Source of the DNA: Candidatus Kuenenia stuttgartensis
GTDB taxonomy: Bacteria > Planctomycetota > UBA1135 > UBA2386
Length of the DNA: 13,383 nucleotides
Direction: 5' to 3'
Assembly (NCBI GenBank): GCA_945861365.1
Contig: CAMAUH010000052.1
Coordinates: 1 to 13,383 of the forward strand
Shown: positions 1 through 6,910 of the stretch, in pieces
How the letters are laid out: the number at the start of each line of letters is the position of its first letter
Numbering within the stretch: position 1 is the first letter of the stretch
Notes under the pieces: generated by a model
Seen by the model: only the letters and a program-made list of their open reading frames with translations
The model's database searches: none
Told to the model about the DNA's origin: nothing
Made by a program: the position numbers and the translations under genes

Positions 1-1
1 C

Positions 2-604
2 CACGAGCAGAACTGCTCGACGTCGACGGTGCGCACGGTCGGCAGCTCCGGCGCCAATCTGTTCGCGTCGGTGTCGGCCGGTATCTCGGCGCTGTGGGGC
101 CCGCTGCACGGCGGCGCCAACCAGGCGGTCATCGAGATGCTGATGTCGATCCGCGACGGCAAGCGCACCGCGCGCGAGTTCATGGAGCTCGCCAAGAAGA
201 AGGACAGCGGCGTGCGGCTGATGGGTTTCGGCCACCGCGTCTACAAGAACTACGACCCGCGCGCGCTGATCCTGAAGCAGGCGTGCTACGACGTGCTGGC
301 GCAGCTCGGCCGCAAGGACCCGCTGCTCGACATCGCGCTGGAGCTCGAGCAGATCGCGCTGTCCGACAGCTACTTCATCGACCGCAAGCTGTACCCGAAC
401 GTCGACTTCTACTCGGGCATCATCTACAAGGCGCTCGGCATCCCGGTGGACATGTTCACCGTGTTCTTCGCGATCGGCCGCATGCCGGGCTGGGTCGCGC
501 AGTGGCTCGAGTACCAGGCCGACCCGGAAGCGCGCATCACGCGCCCGCGGCAGATCTTCACCGGCGCCACGCCGCGCTCGTACAAGAAGGTCGACGAGCG
601 CTGA
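2..604 (+). CDS. gltA: Citrate synthase, C-terminal part (5' end outside the window)
   Basis: This enzyme condenses oxaloacetate with acetyl-CoA to give citrate, the entry step of the TCA cycle, in the cytosol. The frame is open from base 2 and 200 residues are visible. It begins in the conserved HEQNCSTSTVR segment, so roughly the first half of the protein lies to the left. All three catalytic residues of the family can be placed: His36 of the visible part in PLHGGAN, His78 in GFGHRVYKNYDPRA, and Asp135 in VDFYSG. These correspond to His264, His305 and Asp362 of the E. coli enzyme. The C-terminal RPRQIFTG signature is also present, as in GltA-type (type II) synthases. 2-Methylcitrate synthase is a related alternative, but the HEQN-STSTVR segment favours GltA. 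The gene is followed by a strong hairpin and looks intact. Confidence 0.95.
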   Translation, partial: HEQNCSTSTVRTVGSSGANLFASVSAGISALWGPLHGGANQAVIEMLMSIRDGKRTAREFMELAKKKDSGVRLMGFGHRVYKNYDPRALILKQACYDVLAQLGRKDPLLDIALELEQIALSDSYFIDRKLYPNVDFYSGIIYKALGIPVDMFTVFFAIGRMPGWVAQWLEYQADPEARITRPRQIFTGATPRSYKKVDER

Positions 605-630
605 GTCGCGCCAGTCCGCCGCAGCCGTCA

Positions 631-662
631 CAGGCCAGCATCGCGTCGCGATCGCTGGCCTG
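631..662 (+). terminator. Strong hairpin after gltA, probable terminator
   Basis: A perfect 9-bp stem (CAGGCCAGC with GCTGGCCTG) encloses a second 5-bp stem (ATCGC with GCGAT) with a GTC loop and one bulged C. It starts 26 bases after the gltA stop. The 3' flank is TCGCGTTTCC, which is only a poor U-tract. The position and stem strength suggest transcription termination or 3'-end protection. The structure itself is seen directly; its role is inferred. Confidence 0.6.
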
Positions 663-686
663 TCGCGTTTCCAGGCCAACGGCAAT

Positions 687-875
687 GTGCTGCCGCACGG
701 CGACACCGCCGCGATCCTCGCGGACCTGAAGGTGCTTAGTGCGTCGGGCACGCTGAAGGTCGGCACCAAGGTGCGCAACATCCGGCTGATCGATGGCGAC
801 CACGACATCGACGGCAAGATCGACGGCTTCGGCGCGATGCAGCTGAAGTCGGAGTACGTGCGCAAGGTGACCTGA
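687..875 (+). CDS. PhnA/YjdM-type C-terminal domain, short or 5'-truncated
   Basis: The 62-residue product closely matches the C-terminal domain of the PhnA (YjdM) family, with the run GTKVRNIRLIDGDHDIDGKID followed by FGAMQLKSEYV. The usual family member of about 110 residues begins with a zinc ribbon of paired CxxC motifs, and none is encoded upstream in any frame. Family similarity starts before the GTG at 687: the in-frame bases 675-686 read A-N-G-N, matching the conserved ANGN of the domain. The real start is therefore uncertain; the only earlier near-start codon after the hairpin begins is CTG at 660. A Cys that is common in the DIDCKIDG segment is Gly here. It could be a short form, or a 5'-truncated remnant. 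The family's function is not established, and the phosphonate link in the name is historical. No clear ribosome binding site precedes 687. Confidence 0.6.
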   Translation: MLPHGDTAAILADLKVLSASGTLKVGTKVRNIRLIDGDHDIDGKIDGFGAMQLKSEYVRKVT

Positions 876-933
876 AGCGAACGGCGGCGCGGCGCCTGCA
901 CTGCCGGCCGCGCAATACGCGCAGCGTCAACTC

Positions 934-954
934 GCGCGCTCGCCCTGAGCGCGC
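934..954. terminator. GC-rich hairpin between convergent genes, possible bidirectional terminator
   Basis: A perfect 8-bp inverted repeat, GCGCGCTC with GAGCGCGC, has a 5-base GCCCT loop. It lies between the PhnA-like gene on the plus strand and the M48 peptidase gene on the minus strand, ending 9 bases past the peptidase stop codon. Neither side has a T-tract. Its place between convergent 3' ends suggests it serves both genes. The structure is visible; the function is inferred. Confidence 0.4.
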
Positions 955-963
955 CTCACGCGC

Positions 964-1830
964 TCACTTCTTCGCGTTGTTCGCGGGCGCGGCCTTCGCC
1001 GGCGCGGCAGCCGGCGGCTTCGCGGCGGGTGCTGGAGTCGTCGCCGGAGCCGCCGCAGGGGCGGCCTTCGGCTTCGGCTGCCAGCCCTTCTCCTGCTCGA
1101 CCAACTGCGGAATCATCTCGCGCAGCGCCTTCGCGCGATCCTCGGACTTCGGGTGCGTGCTGAGCCAACCCGGCGTGCCGCCGGTGTCGAGCTTCGCCAT
1201 CTTGTCCCACAGCGCCGGCGCCGCGTTCGGGTCGTAGCCGGCGCGGATCGCGAAGCGCAGGCCTTCGACGTCGGCCTCGCTCTCGTGGTCGCGGCTGAAC
1301 GGCAGGATCACCAGCACGTTGCTGCCCGCACCGAGGGCCGCCATCGTGTAGCCCTTCATCTCCGGGCTCCAGTCGGTCATGCCGAGTCCGGCGTCGACCG
1401 CCGCCATCACGCCGTTGGCCAGCGTGCCCTGCGTCATGCGCTTGCCGCCGTGGCGCTTCGTCGCGTGCGCGACCTCGTGGCCCATCACTGCGGCGACCTC
1501 GTCCTCGGTGGTCGCGACCTTCAGCAGGCCCGTGTAGACCGCGATGCGGCCGTTCGGCAGGCAGAACGCGTTGACCGTGTCGTCGGCCTTCAGCAGCTTC
1601 GCCTGCCACGGGAAGTTCTCTTCCGACGCCAGCGCGATCTTGCCGGCGATGCGTTGGATCATCTCGTAGTCCTTGCCGGAGGTGATCTCCTGGTGCTCCT
1701 TCGACGCCTCCTGGTAGGCCTGCAGGCTCAGCGTGTCGAGTTCCTCGTCGCTGTAGATGTTGAGGTCGGCGCAGGCCGTGGCGACGAAGGACAGCACGCA
1801 CACCGTGAACGCACGCAGCAGGGATCGCAT
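964..1830 (-). CDS. M48-family zinc metallopeptidase, predicted lipoprotein
   Basis: This is a 288-residue protein resembling the LoiP/YggG-type M48 peptidases, which act in envelope protein quality control. Residues 1-19 form a signal peptide ending in ATA before Cys20, a plausible though not ideal lipobox, so the protein is probably lipid-anchored outside the cytoplasm. The zinc site is clear: HEVAH at 118-122, with the third ligand Glu183 in DHESEAD, the M48 pattern. A later STHP at 225-227 matches the usual segment before the C-terminal helices. From about residue 250 the chain is low-complexity Ala/Pro/Lys, an unusual tail that may contact the cell wall or may be only a linker. The ATG at 1830 is chosen because it gives the signal peptide; the frame runs open far upstream but only through another gene. 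A weak TAACAT box 8 bases before the ATG could drive a leaderless transcript. The gene is divergent from the thiolase, with 84 bases between the starts. Confidence 0.92.
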   Translation of the reverse strand: MRSLLRAFTVCVLSFVATACADLNIYSDEELDTLSLQAYQEASKEHQEITSGKDYEMIQRIAGKIALASEENFPWQAKLLKADDTVNAFCLPNGRIAVYTGLLKVATTEDEVAAVMGHEVAHATKRHGGKRMTQGTLANGVMAAVDAGLGMTDWSPEMKGYTMAALGAGSNVLVILPFSRDHESEADVEGLRFAIRAGYDPNAAPALWDKMAKLDTGGTPGWLSTHPKSEDRAKALREMIPQLVEQEKGWQPKPKAAPAAAPATTPAPAAKPPAAAPAKAAPANNAKK

Positions 1831-1914
1831 GACGCGGCATGTTACGGAACGACGTCGGTGCCGCCAGCGCGCACGGTCCGTTGCCGCCGCGGGAAGGCCG
1901 AACTTGCGGACGCC

Positions 1915-3138
1915 ATGGCGTTTCTCGATGCTCTCCGGATGCGACCAGAACTGGTGATCGTCGGCGGTGCGCGCACCGCCATGGCGGAATACTCCGGCAC
2001 GCCCGGCTTCGGCAAGTTCAAGGACATCACGGCCATCGACCTCGCCGCGCACGCGGCCAAGGCGGCCATGCAGCGCTGCGGCGTCAAGCCCGAGCAGGTC
2101 GACGAGACCTTCGTCGGCAACGCCGCGCAGAGCAGCAGCGACGCCATCTACGGCGCCCGCCACGTAGCACTCAAGGCTGGCGTGCCGATCGACAAGCCGG
2201 CGTTGACCGTGAACCGCCTGTGCGGCTCCGGCATCCAGTCGGTCGTGTCGGCCGCGCACAGCATCCTCGCCGGCGAGTCGCAGCTGTGCCTCGCTGGCGG
2301 CATGGAGAACATGAGCCAGGTGCCGCACGTGATCCGCGGCGCGCGCGAAGGGTTCCGCTTCGGCCAGGAGCAGAAGATCGAGGACCTGCTGTTCGCAGCC
2401 CTCTACGACCCGTTCTGCAAGTTCTTCATGGCGCAGACCGCCGAGAACGTCGCGAAGCAGGTCGGCATCTCGCGCCAGGAGCAGGACGAGTACGCGCTGC
2501 GCAGCCACCAGCTCGGCGCCGCGGCGGTGAAGGCCGGCAAGTTCGCTGCCGAGATCGCGCCGCTGACGATCATGGTCGGCAAGAAGGAGGTCGTCGTCGA
2601 CAAGGACGACCACATCAAGCCGGAGACGACGCTGGAAGCGCTGGCGGGCCTGCGTGCGGCGTTCGGCAAGGACGGCACGGTGACCGCCGGCAACGCGTCG
2701 GGCATCGTCGACGGCGCCGCGATGCTGGTCGTCACGACGGCACAGCGCGCGAAGGAACTCGGCCTGTCGCCGAAGGCGCGCATCCGCTCGTGGGGCCTCG
2801 CCGGTGTGCCGCCGGAGATCATGGGCATCGGCCCGGTGCCGGCGATCCAGCGCGCGTGCAACAAGGCCGGCCTGAAGGTCGCGGACCTCGACCTGATCGA
2901 GATCAACGAAGCGTTCTCGGCGCAGTACCTCGGTTGCGAGAAGGAACTGCACCTCGACCGCAACAAGTGCAACGTCAACGGCGGCGCGATCGCGCTCGGC
3001 CACCCGCTCGGTGCCACCGGCACGCGCCTGTTGCTCACGCTCGTGCGCGAGATGGAGCAATCGGGCAAGTCGCTCGGCTGTGCGTCCGCCTGCATCGGCG
3101 GCGGCCAGGGCATCGCGATGATCCTGGAGAAGGTGTGA
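1915..3138 (+). CDS. Thiolase (acetyl-CoA acetyltransferase family)
   Basis: Thiolases join two acyl-CoA units, or cleave 3-ketoacyl-CoA, in the cytosol. The 407-residue product is full length. Visible motifs are the nucleophilic Cys103 in NRLCGSGIQS, the GGMENMSQVPH segment at 128-138, NEAF at 331-334, His363 in GHPLGATGTR, and the second catalytic Cys393 in CIGGGQGIA. This is a complete active site of the biosynthetic/degradative thiolase family; the exact chain-length preference cannot be read. The ATG at 1915 is the start used here. An ATG at 1939 (399 residues, beginning MRPELVIVGGART) fits the usual thiolase N-terminus equally well, and neither has a convincing ribosome binding site. 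The stop is 7 bases before the aconitase-like gene, so the two are almost certainly co-transcribed. Confidence 0.95.
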   Translation: MAFLDALRMRPELVIVGGARTAMAEYSGTPGFGKFKDITAIDLAAHAAKAAMQRCGVKPEQVDETFVGNAAQSSSDAIYGARHVALKAGVPIDKPALTVNRLCGSGIQSVVSAAHSILAGESQLCLAGGMENMSQVPHVIRGAREGFRFGQEQKIEDLLFAALYDPFCKFFMAQTAENVAKQVGISRQEQDEYALRSHQLGAAAVKAGKFAAEIAPLTIMVGKKEVVVDKDDHIKPETTLEALAGLRAAFGKDGTVTAGNASGIVDGAAMLVVTTAQRAKELGLSPKARIRSWGLAGVPPEIMGIGPVPAIQRACNKAGLKVADLDLIEINEAFSAQYLGCEKELHLDRNKCNVNGGAIALGHPLGATGTRLLLTLVREMEQSGKSLGCASACIGGGQGIAMILEKV

Positions 3139-3140
3139 GG
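3136..3140 (+). promoter_or_regulatory. Ribosome binding site of the aconitase-like gene
   Basis: TGAGG overlaps the thiolase stop codon and lies 5 bases before the ATG at 3146. This supports that start and suggests translation of the two genes is linked. Confidence 0.55.
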
Positions 3141-3145
3141 CCCTG

Positions 3146-5110
3146 ATGTTGCCCCCGACGCTCAAGTTCGATGGCCGCGTGCTCTACCTCAGCGAGGACC
3201 AGGAGCAGCTCAAGGCGCAGCTGTACGGCCACGATCGCCTGAAGAACGACCCGGCCCGCAAGCTGGTCGACAACATCTCGACCGATGAGCTGACCCCAGG
3301 CTGGGTCTGCTACTACTACGACGAGACGCTGGCGCGCTACTGCCTGGTCGGGCTGCGCGGCGGCAACATCAAGCAGGACGCCATCAAGAACGGTGGCTTC
3401 TCGGTGATCGTCAGCGGTGTCTCCAAGGGCTGCGGCAGCTCGCGCGAGACCGCGCCGTACAGCGAGCTGAAGGCGGGCATCCGGCTCGTCGTCGCCAAGA
3501 ACATCGAGAAGATCTACGGCCAGAACTGCCAGAACATCGGCCTGCTGACTTCGACCGACTTCACGCTGCTCGATCGCATCGAGCGCGGCGAAGCGATCCC
3601 GATCGAGGAGTTCACCAAGGGCCTCGACCCGATCGCCGCCGAGATCGTCCGCCACGGCGGCCTGTTCGCCTACAACCAGGCGCGGCTCGCTGGCAAGACG
3701 GTGCCGCCCGCGGTGACGACGAAGGCGCGGCCGATGACGTTGTGCGAGAAGATCATCGCGCAGCGCGCGATCGCCGACGCCAAGACCGGCCGCACCGGCA
3801 TCCCGGCCGTGCAGCCCGGCGACGCGCTGTTCGTGCGCACCGACGTGCGCTTCAGCCATGAATACGTGACGCCGATGGCGGAGGCGCTGTTCCGCATGGG
3901 CCTCGGCGCCGACGCGAAGATCACCGACCCGCAGTCGGTGTTCGCGTTCCGCGACCACCTGACGTTCCTCGACCGGATCATGCCGGAGGCGCACGTGAAG
4001 ATGGGGCTGAAGGAACAGGCCGCGTCGCTCGCCACCGTGCAGGAAGCGTTCACGAAGAAGCAGGGCGTCAAGCTGTACGGCGAAGTGCACCGCGGTGGTG
4101 CCCTGGTCGGCAGCGAAGGCATCTGCCACAACATCGTCATCGAGGACATCGCCGAGCCGGGGCAGCTCGTCACCGGCACCGACAGCCACACCTGCATGGC
4201 GGGCGCGATCGGCTGCTTCGCGTTCGGCGTCGGCTCGACCGACATGGCGAACAGCTGGTTCACCAAGGACGTGCGCGTCAAGGTGCCGGAGTCGGTGCGC
4301 GTGAACCTGCGCGGCAGCATGCGTCCGGGCGTCTGCGCCAAGGATGTCATGCTGCATCTGCTCAGCGACGAGTTCTTCAAGACCGGTGCTGGCATCGGCA
4401 AGGTGCTCGAGTTCGGCGGCCCGGGCACGATGGCGATGGGCCTCGACGAACGCGCGACGCTGACCAACATGGCGGTCGAAGCCGGTGGCTTCACCGGCAT
4501 CATCGAAGCCGACGACGTCATCGTCGACTACATCGCCAACCAGCGCGGCACCGACCGCAAGAAGCTGCAGGCGCAGATCGTCAAGGCCGACGCGGGTGCG
4601 TCGTACTGCAAGACGTTCGACATCGATCTCGGCGCGGTCGAGATGACCGTCGCGACGCCCGGCGATCCGCGCAACGGTGTGACGCTGAAGTCGCTGCGTG
4701 AGAAGGGCAAGGCCAAGTGCAACATCGCCTACGGCGGCTCGTGCACCGGCGGCAAGAAGGCGGACATGGACATGTACGCCGAGGTCGTGCGCAAGGCGGT
4801 CGGCAAGGGCCGCACGCTGGCGTGCAAGACCTACATCCAGTTCGGCAGCCAGCGCATCCGCGACTACGCCGAGAAGATGGGCTACGTGCAGCTGTTCGAA
4901 GGGGCTGGCATCGAGCTGATCGATCCGAGCTGCGGCGCCTGCATCAAGGCGGGCCCTGGCGTCTCGTTCACCAAGGACGAGGTCACGGTGTCGGCGATCA
5001 ACCGCAACTTCCCCGGCCGCTCGGGCCCGGGGGATGTCTACCTGGCGAGCCCGTACGTCGTGGTCGCCTCGGCGTTCCTCGGCTACGTCGGCGGTCCCGA
5101 CGAGCTGTAG
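3146..5110 (+). CDS. Aconitase-superfamily hydratase with swivel domain first (LeuD-LeuC-like fusion)
   Basis: This 654-residue iron-sulfur hydro-lyase isomerises a citrate-like or isopropylmalate-like acid through dehydration and rehydration. The swivel domain (LeuD-like) comes first, at about residues 1-190, with DNISTDELTP at 42-51 and the substrate-binding GCGSSRE at 95-101. The catalytic domain (LeuC-like) follows from about 195 to the end, with TDSHT at 345-349. The three expected 4Fe-4S ligands are Cys533 in GSCTGG and Cys596 and Cys599 in PSCGAC, and the tail contains RNFPGRSG. This order is opposite to AcnA-type aconitase. It resembles AcnB in placing the swivel first, but AcnB's N-terminal HEAT-like domain is absent. 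In LeuD the motif is usually SSREHA; here it is SSRETA. The substrate is therefore not certain: aconitase, methylcitrate/methylaconitate, isopropylmalate or homoaconitase activities are all possible. It follows a thiolase in the same operon and ends in a strong hairpin. Confidence 0.92.
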   Translation: MLPPTLKFDGRVLYLSEDQEQLKAQLYGHDRLKNDPARKLVDNISTDELTPGWVCYYYDETLARYCLVGLRGGNIKQDAIKNGGFSVIVSGVSKGCGSSRETAPYSELKAGIRLVVAKNIEKIYGQNCQNIGLLTSTDFTLLDRIERGEAIPIEEFTKGLDPIAAEIVRHGGLFAYNQARLAGKTVPPAVTTKARPMTLCEKIIAQRAIADAKTGRTGIPAVQPGDALFVRTDVRFSHEYVTPMAEALFRMGLGADAKITDPQSVFAFRDHLTFLDRIMPEAHVKMGLKEQAASLATVQEAFTKKQGVKLYGEVHRGGALVGSEGICHNIVIEDIAEPGQLVTGTDSHTCMAGAIGCFAFGVGSTDMANSWFTKDVRVKVPESVRVNLRGSMRPGVCAKDVMLHLLSDEFFKTGAGIGKVLEFGGPGTMAMGLDERATLTNMAVEAGGFTGIIEADDVIVDYIANQRGTDRKKLQAQIVKADAGASYCKTFDIDLGAVEMTVATPGDPRNGVTLKSLREKGKAKCNIAYGGSCTGGKKADMDMYAEVVRKAVGKGRTLACKTYIQFGSQRIRDYAEKMGYVQLFEGAGIELIDPSCGACIKAGPGVSFTKDEVTVSAINRNFPGRSGPGDVYLASPYVVVASAFLGYVGGPDEL

Positions 5111-5553
5111 CGCTGCGCGCGCACGCGCAGCGCGCACGCCGCGAGCAGTGCTGGCACGGCCACGAGGCCGAGCCAGAACGCCCACGTCCAGCAGGCGCTG
5201 ACGCCGCGCAGCCAACCCGGCCCGCTCGCCCAGCGCCACAGCAGCACGGCGCTGGCGAGGCTGCACAGCAGCAGGCTCGCTGGGCGAACCGCGGCGCGCG
5301 CCGAGCGCGTGTTCGACTCGGCCAGCGCCATCACCGCGACCAGTGCGCTCGTGCACAGGCACGTGAAGCCGGCGGTCGATTGCCAACCGGGCGGGCCCAG
5401 GTGTTCGCCGAACAGCCGTTCGAACTGCACGCGCGTCCAAGGCCTCGTCGCGGCGAACGCGGCGATGCCGGCGCTGACGAACAGCAACGTCGTGAACGGC
5501 GAGTCGCGGTCGTCGCGCGGGCCGCGGTCGCGGGGTTCGGGCAGGAAGCGCAT
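5083..5553 (-). CDS. Small integral membrane protein, unknown family
   Basis: I do not recognise the family. The 156-residue product has a polar, Arg/Asp-rich N-terminus of about 18 residues and then four likely membrane helices at roughly 20-36, 60-78, 92-109 and 118-142, with a short basic tail. Its ATG lies 3 bases after the stop of the lipoprotein gene, so the two are surely one operon and probably translationally coupled. Its last 28 bases overlap the 3' end of the convergent aconitase gene. That means the final nine or so residues (ending SSSGPPT) are constrained by the other gene and may be dispensable. The helix pattern and the tight coupling support a real gene; the function is unknown. 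Confidence 0.7.
   Translation of the reverse strand: MRFLPEPRDRGPRDDRDSPFTTLLFVSAGIAAFAATRPWTRVQFERLFGEHLGPPGWQSTAGFTCLCTSALVAVMALAESNTRSARAAVRPASLLLCSLASAVLLWRWASGPGWLRGVSACWTWAFWLGLVAVPALLAACALRVRAQRYSSSGPPT
5110..5133 (+). terminator. Perfect 10-bp hairpin at the aconitase stop codon
   Basis: GCGCTGCGCG pairs perfectly with CGCGCAGCGC around a CGCA loop. The stem begins on the last base of the aconitase TAG. No T-tract follows. The placement suggests a transcription end point for the thiolase-aconitase operon. The same bases also encode part of the C-terminus of the convergent membrane protein. The function is inferred. Confidence 0.5.
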
Positions 5554-5556
5554 GGC

Positions 5557-5982
5557 TCAGCGGTCCGGGGCCTCGTTGGTGGGTGGGTTCGCCACGTCCT
5601 CCGGCGGCGGCCCGAGCCGTTCGTCCAGCTCGGCCTGCGACGGGTGGTATTCGATGGCGACGTTGGTGACCACCGGCGTGATGACCCACGTGAACGGCGG
5701 GAAACCGTACCAGTAGACCTCGGCGTTGGTCTGGATCACGCGGATGCCGTCGCTGCCCGACTTCGCGATCTCGAACGCGGTCTCCTCGAGCATCGTGTCG
5801 ATCGTCACGTTGCCGAACAGCGGGATCAGGATGAACACGTTCATGCCGACGTTGGTCGTGCCCTTGACGAAGATCGGCTTGCCGTCGGTGGCCGTGAGGC
5901 CGTGCCACTGCGTGGCGGTGGTGTGGAACGCGCAGCTGCCGAGCCATGCGGTTGCGAGGAGGGCCAGCTGGCGGCGGATCAT
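5557..5982 (-). CDS. Predicted lipoprotein of unknown function
   Basis: This 141-residue protein starts with a textbook lipoprotein signal: MIRRQ, a hydrophobic stretch, then LGSC with Cys17 as the lipidated residue. The mature part is rich in aliphatic and aromatic residues, with TTNVGMNVFILIPLFGN at 42-58 and an EVYWYGFPPFTWVITPVV stretch at 88-105. The second half suggests beta structure, and the end is Pro-rich and acidic. No enzyme motif is visible and I cannot assign a family. The ATG at 5982 is chosen because it yields the signal peptide directly. The next gene on this strand follows after 3 bases and encodes a membrane protein, so the pair probably forms an envelope unit. The gene is divergent from the unknown membrane protein at 6088, with 105 bases between the starts. 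Confidence 0.8.
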   Translation of the reverse strand: MIRRQLALLATAWLGSCAFHTTATQWHGLTATDGKPIFVKGTTNVGMNVFILIPLFGNVTIDTMLEETAFEIAKSGSDGIRVIQTNAEVYWYGFPPFTWVITPVVTNVAIEYHPSQAELDERLGPPPEDVANPPTNEAPDR

Positions 5983-6087
5983 TGCGAGCAGGATCGGCCC
6001 GCGGCGGCGCCGCGACAAGCGGCCATTGGCACCGTTCGCAGGCATCGGGCAGCAGCTGCATGCGGGTGCGCGTCGAAACAGCGCCGC

Positions 6088-6900
6088 ATGTCCGATGCGG
6101 ATTGGGAACCGCTGCCGAAGGAGCAGCTGTGCGCAAACCCGGGCGAGTTCGTCGTGCTCGGCAAGCGCCCGGTGGCACCGGCGGCTCCGTCGCCGGCGGT
6201 GGCGGCACCGCCAGCTCCGCTGCCGGCAAATCCGGCGCCGGCTGCCGTCGACCCGGCCGCCGAGCGCGCGCTGCAGGACCTGCAGCAGAAGCTCGCGGTC
6301 AGCCAGCCCGCAGCGAGCTGGGTCGCGCATTCGCTGCAGAAGCAGCGGCGGGTGCGGGAGAAGCGGGCGAGGGAGCCGAAGACCGCCGCCTTGGCGGAGG
6401 CGGTGATCACGGCTACCGGGCCCGCGGCGGTGGTCGCGATCGACGAGCGCGCCTCCAATTTGGATGCGCGGGAGCTCGAGCCCTGGTTCAAGGAACTGCC
6501 CGCGCGGGAGCAGGAGCGGTTGCGGCAACGCTGGTGGGAAGAGCGGGAGCGGTTCGCGCACGAAGGCCAGCGCTGGCAGCGCCGCATGCTGCGCGCGCTC
6601 GGCCACGGGGCCCTGGTGATGGGCCTGCTCGGCATCCTGCAATCGCTGCTGCTCGGCAACCTCTTCCTCGTGCCGACGATGGCGGCGGCGGGCGCCATGG
6701 CCGCCGGGCTGGCCGAGATGTTCCGCGGGGATCGCTTCGTCTACGCGCTGTGCGGGGCGCTGGGCTGGGTCCTCGTGATGGGCGAGGTCGTGCTGCAGCA
6801 ACCGTTCGCGATGCCCGGCTTGCTGATGGCCGCCTACGGCATGGGGGCGGTGGGCATGGAAGGGGAGATGCGCCGCAGCGGTGGCTTCCGCGACGGCTGA
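6088..6900 (+). CDS. Unknown protein with Pro/Ala-rich N-terminus and membrane C-terminus
   Basis: I do not recognise the family. Of 270 residues, about 1-27 are polar and include a lone Cys15. Residues 28-55 are a Pro/Ala linker, and 56-165 are strongly charged and probably helical, with Arg/Glu/Gln-rich segments such as REQERLRQRWWEERERF at 140-156. About 168-256 form three or four hydrophobic segments (near 170-195, 196-211, 217-235 and 240-256), ending in a basic tail. There is no signal peptide, so the charged region is probably cytoplasmic with the C-terminus in the membrane. The ATG at 6088 is the first in the divergent intergenic region. Its stop lies 10 bases from the stop of the convergent gene. 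The protein may be an envelope scaffold or a sensor accessory, but nothing proves this. Confidence 0.75.
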   Translation: MSDADWEPLPKEQLCANPGEFVVLGKRPVAPAAPSPAVAAPPAPLPANPAPAAVDPAAERALQDLQQKLAVSQPAASWVAHSLQKQRRVREKRAREPKTAALAEAVITATGPAAVVAIDERASNLDARELEPWFKELPAREQERLRQRWWEERERFAHEGQRWQRRMLRALGHGALVMGLLGILQSLLLGNLFLVPTMAAAGAMAAGLAEMFRGDRFVYALCGALGWVLVMGEVVLQQPFAMPGLLMAAYGMGAVGMEGEMRRSGGFRDG

Positions 6901-6910
6901 TGCGCGACTC

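Noticed and set aside
956..1840. 294-residue minus-strand reading frame over the M48 gene
   Set aside because: It is the out-of-frame shadow of the M48 gene: Arg/Gly-rich with no motifs, while the true frame has HEVAH and a signal peptide.
1839..3146. 435-residue plus-strand frame over the thiolase
   Set aside because: It is Arg-rich and low in complexity, in the wrong frame relative to a complete thiolase active site.
6026..6031. TTGGCA as a -35 box in the divergent region before 6088
   Set aside because: No acceptable -10 box lies 16-18 bases downstream.
3035..6229. 1064-residue minus-strand frame
   Set aside because: It is antisense to the aconitase gene. Long open antisense frames are expected at this base composition, and no domain is visible.
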